Below, one piece after another: positions 61,840 through 64,000 of a stretch of DNA of 64,000 nt (within the stretch, counting starts at the first letter, position 1; every line of letters begins with the position of its first letter). Below the pieces are notes generated by a model. That model was given only the letters and a program-made list of their open reading frames with translations. It ran no database searches and was not told the DNA's origin. The stretch comes from Alterisphingorhabdus sp038748365. GTDB taxonomy: Bacteria > Pseudomonadota > Alphaproteobacteria > Sphingomonadales > Sphingomonadaceae. The position numbers were made by a program, and so were the translations under genes. Location of the stretch: positions 124,001 to 188,000 of the forward strand of contig JBCDIZ010000004.1 of NCBI GenBank assembly GCA_038748365.1, read 5' to 3'.

Positions 61840-61913
61840 CCGTTCGCCTCGAGCGAAGTCGAGAGGCCTTTGCCAGCGGAGAACTGTGTCTCGACTGCGC
61901 TCGACACGAACGG
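61840..61913. repeat. Composite palindromic intergenic element
   Basis: Outer arms CCGTTCG (61840-61846) and CGAACGG (61907-61913) enclose CTCGA-GCGAAG-TCGAG (61848-61863) and GTGTC...GACAC (61886-61907, with TCGACTGCGCTC between). It is different from the C/G-only REP pairs. It lies between two convergent genes and may be a dispersed repeat or a terminator-like structure. Confidence 0.55.
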
Positions 61914-61957
61914 GGTATTTCCAACTGACTCACATAATACTTTAACGCTTTAGAGAG

Positions 61958-63208
61958 CTATTCGGTGCGCAGTGCTTCAATCGGCGACAGTCGTGAAGCA
62001 CGGATAGCTGGATAGCCGCCAAATAGCAGGCCCAGAAAGGCTGAGAAAAGGATGGCGCCTGCTGCCGTACCTATCCCGATAGGTACAGGAAAATCGGCAT
62101 AGGCGGCAAGCAACAAGCTGCTGCCCCAAGCAAGAAGCAATCCGGTAGCGCCGCCCAATACACACAATACCGCAGCCTCAACCAGAAACTGATTACGAAT
62201 ATCGCTGCGACGTGCGCCCAGCGCCATACGCAGGCCGATTTCGCGGGTGCGTTCGGTGACGCTGACCAGCATGATATTCATAATGCCAATACCGCCAACC
62301 AGCAGCGATATAGAGGCAATCGCGACCAGAACAGCCTGCATGATACCGGTGACAAAGCCGAATTCCTCTTGAAATTCTTCGGTAGTGCGCACTGTGAACG
62401 GCCGTATCTGAGTGGCGCGGATGTTATAGCGATCATCCATCAGTTCGAGCAGGTCATCTTTTCCTTGTGCCAGCGAATAGCCATCCTCAAAACCGATAAA
62501 GGCGATTTGGACGTCATCCGGCCCGGACAGGTCTTCGGAGCTGAAACGCTGACGCATGGTCGAAATAGGTATGAAGGCGATATTGTCATTGTCATCGCCA
62601 AGAGCTCCGCCTTTTTCCTCCATCTGCCCGATTACAGTGAACGGAATACCATTGACCCGGACCTTGCTGCCGATGGGGTTGGCATCGATGAACAGCTCAT
62701 CGGCAACGGTCTTACCGAGCACGATCACCCGCGCCGCCGTGCGCACGTCATTGTCGTCGACAAAGCGGCCGAATGCCGCTTTGGTATCAGTGACAATGCC
62801 ATAGCCGTCGGTGATACCCAATGCATTGGTGGTGCTGTTATTGCCTGCAACCGCGACAGTAACAGAAGACCGCAATTGCGGGGCAGTAGCGCGTACGCCG
62901 GGTATCTCGCGCTCTATCGCATTGATATCGCGTATGGTCAGCCGTCCGCGGGTAAAGGAACGGCGCGGTCCATCACCCTCTGCCTCAGGTACAACTATGG
63001 CCATGTTGTAACCGAGGCTGTTGATCGTCTGCATCACAGAAACCTGCGCGCCAGACCCGACTGCTACAGCCAATGTGACCGCGAATACACCGATCATCAC
63101 GCCCAGCATGGTCAGTATCGAACGCATCACATTGGTGCGCAATGCTGTCAGGGCAATCGCGACATTCACAGCCCATCCGGAGACAATTTTTGCTGCGCTG
63201 ATGGCCAT
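61958..63208 (-). CDS. MacB-type ABC exporter permease
   Basis: A 416-residue inner-membrane permease. One N-terminal helix after NVMRSILTMLGVMIGVFAVT, a large periplasmic domain (about residues 45-285) and three C-terminal helices, including ASISLLVGGIGIMNIMLVSV, then TERTREIGLRMALGARRSDI, match MacB/YknZ permeases. The ending SRLSPIEALRTE is the usual C-terminal motif. The ATPase is a separate gene immediately upstream, overlapping by one base, so this is the split-gene form. It probably exports a peptide, lipid or drug together with an adaptor encoded off the window. Confidence 0.92.
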   Translation of the reverse strand: MAISAAKIVSGWAVNVAIALTALRTNVMRSILTMLGVMIGVFAVTLAVAVGSGAQVSVMQTINSLGYNMAIVVPEAEGDGPRRSFTRGRLTIRDINAIEREIPGVRATAPQLRSSVTVAVAGNNSTTNALGITDGYGIVTDTKAAFGRFVDDNDVRTAARVIVLGKTVADELFIDANPIGSKVRVNGIPFTVIGQMEEKGGALGDDNDNIAFIPISTMRQRFSSEDLSGPDDVQIAFIGFEDGYSLAQGKDDLLELMDDRYNIRATQIRPFTVRTTEEFQEEFGFVTGIMQAVLVAIASISLLVGGIGIMNIMLVSVTERTREIGLRMALGARRSDIRNQFLVEAAVLCVLGGATGLLLAWGSSLLLAAYADFPVPIGIGTAAGAILFSAFLGLLFGGYPAIRASRLSPIEALRTE

Positions 63209-63963
63209 TAATCTGCAGGCTCCATTTCTTCATGGGGCTTGGTGATCGCCAATGTGCGATTGGTCACCAGAAAGTCTTCGACCACAATGCCATCACGAAA
63301 CTCGATCCGCCTTTTGGCGTGATCCGCTATTTCGCTCTCATGGGTGACGACAATCACGGTTATACCGGCATCATTCAGTTGCTGGAAGATGGTCATAATG
63401 TCTTCCGAGGTTCTGGAATCAAGCGCCCCGGTCGGTTCGTCCGCCAGCAAAAGCAAGGGTTCGGTTACCAGCGCCCGAGCGATCGCAACGCGCTGCTGTT
63501 GTCCTCCCGACAATTTGGCCGGGGTATTATGCAGCCGCTCTCCCAGTCCCATGTCGATCAGCTTTGCCGTGGCCCGTTCTCGCCGCGTTTCCGTGTCCAG
63601 ACCGGCATAGATCAGCGGCACCGCGACATTGTCGATAGAGGATGTGCGCGCCAGCAGATTGAACTGCTGAAACACAAAGCCGATTTTCTGATTACGCAGC
63701 TGGGCCAATGCATCACTGGTCATTTCGGCAGTGGGAATGCCGTCGATCAATACATCACCGCTGCTGGGTATATCAAGGCAGCCTATCATGTTCATAAAGG
63801 TCGATTTGCCCGACCCACTGGCGCCCATGATGGCGACATATTCGCCCCGGGCAATGGAGAGCGATACGCCATGGACAGCGTGAATGGTTTCACCGCCGAG
63901 ATGATAGGTTTTGACCAGATTGCGGGTTTCGACCAGCGGTTGTGAAGCGTTGTTGCCAGGCAT
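63208..63963 (-). CDS. MacB/LolD-type ABC transporter ATP-binding protein
   Basis: A 251-residue ATPase. Walker A is GASGSGKS (residues 47-54), the Q-loop is FVFQQFNLLARTSSIDN, the signature LSGGQQQR, Walker B LLLLADEPTGALD and the switch histidine is in VIVVTHESEIADHAKRRIEF. It pairs with the permease downstream. The start overlaps the stop of the preceding gene by one base (TGATG), so the adaptor, ATPase and permease are probably one operon. Confidence 0.94.
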   Translation of the reverse strand: MPGNNASQPLVETRNLVKTYHLGGETIHAVHGVSLSIARGEYVAIMGASGSGKSTFMNMIGCLDIPSSGDVLIDGIPTAEMTSDALAQLRNQKIGFVFQQFNLLARTSSIDNVAVPLIYAGLDTETRRERATAKLIDMGLGERLHNTPAKLSGGQQQRVAIARALVTEPLLLLADEPTGALDSRTSEDIMTIFQQLNDAGITVIVVTHESEIADHAKRRIEFRDGIVVEDFLVTNRTLAITKPHEEMEPAD

Positions 63964-64000
63964 CAGCGTTCGCCGCCTGTCCGGTCATTTTCGCCGCTGT
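63963..64000 (-). CDS. C-terminal end of an upstream gene, probably the MacA-like adaptor (partial)
   Basis: Only the last 12 residues (SGENDRTGGER and the residue before, then TGA) are inside the window. Its stop overlaps the ATPase start by one base. The identity as a periplasmic adaptor is inferred from operon habit and not from the visible sequence. Confidence 0.4.
   Translation of the reverse strand, partial: SGENDRTGGER

Overview
The window looks like chromosome of a motile, aerobic alphaproteobacterium, most probably of the order Sphingomonadales. This is an inference from the style of the proteins (NodT-type efflux lipoprotein, glycine- and proline-rich two-partner secretion adhesin, FlbD-type sigma-54 flagellar control signals); no rRNA or other marker gene is present. 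Genes are densely packed, with many ATGA, TGATG and TAATG stop/start overlaps. No gene-free stretch exceeds about 265 bases, and I saw no tRNA, rRNA, CRISPR array, insertion sequence or prophage.

Layout. 1-547 (-): end of a MotA/TolQ/ExbB-family proton-channel gene. 789-11008 (+): flagellar operon flgBCDEFGHIJKL-motAB behind a sigma-54 (-24/-12) promoter and two CGGCAA-N4-TTGCCG palindromes. 11011-16298: a TetR regulator facing a tripartite ABC efflux system (FtsX/DevC-like permease, ATPase, HlyD adaptor, TolC/NodT outer-membrane channel). 16562-22201: M13 metallopeptidase (-), Na+/Ca2+ exchanger family protein, membrane-anchored PQQ-type sugar dehydrogenase, nitroreductase.

22417-42915 (+): a tightly coupled six-gene module made of a secreted TPR-CHAT protease-like protein, a CHASE2 adenylate/guanylate cyclase, two paralogous FecR-like exported proteins, a TpsB (ShlB/FhaC) outer-membrane transporter and a 3920-residue TpsA-type exoprotein ending in a 31-proline linker and an acidic tail. 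It reads as a secreted giant surface protein with its exporter plus periplasmic protease-like and second-messenger partners.

42989-49409 (+): cysS, a TM2 protein with a cold-shock-like N-terminus, a 2-hydroxyacid dehydrogenase, an acetolactate-synthase-like TPP enzyme behind a structured leader, and an aldehyde dehydrogenase.

49544-59181 (+): four overlapping genes for a multihaem cytochrome (four CXXCH plus one CX4CH), a lipoprotein with two GlcG/HbpS-like domains, a predicted outer-membrane beta-barrel, and a 1431-residue decahaem cytochrome fused to an LVIVD-like beta-propeller. Together they look like an uncharacterised porin-cytochrome electron conduit.

59300-64000: two small minus-strand genes diverging from an S24/LexA-type repressor whose transcript looks leaderless, a winged-helix-like small protein, an MBL-fold hydrolase, and a MacB-type ABC exporter (-) running off the window.

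Three intergenic regions carry paired G/C-rich REP-like palindromes (about 16444-16553, 47857-47958 and 59200-59286); a different palindromic element lies at 61840-61913. The two most interesting regions are the CHAT-CHASE2-TPS module and the cytochrome-porin operon.
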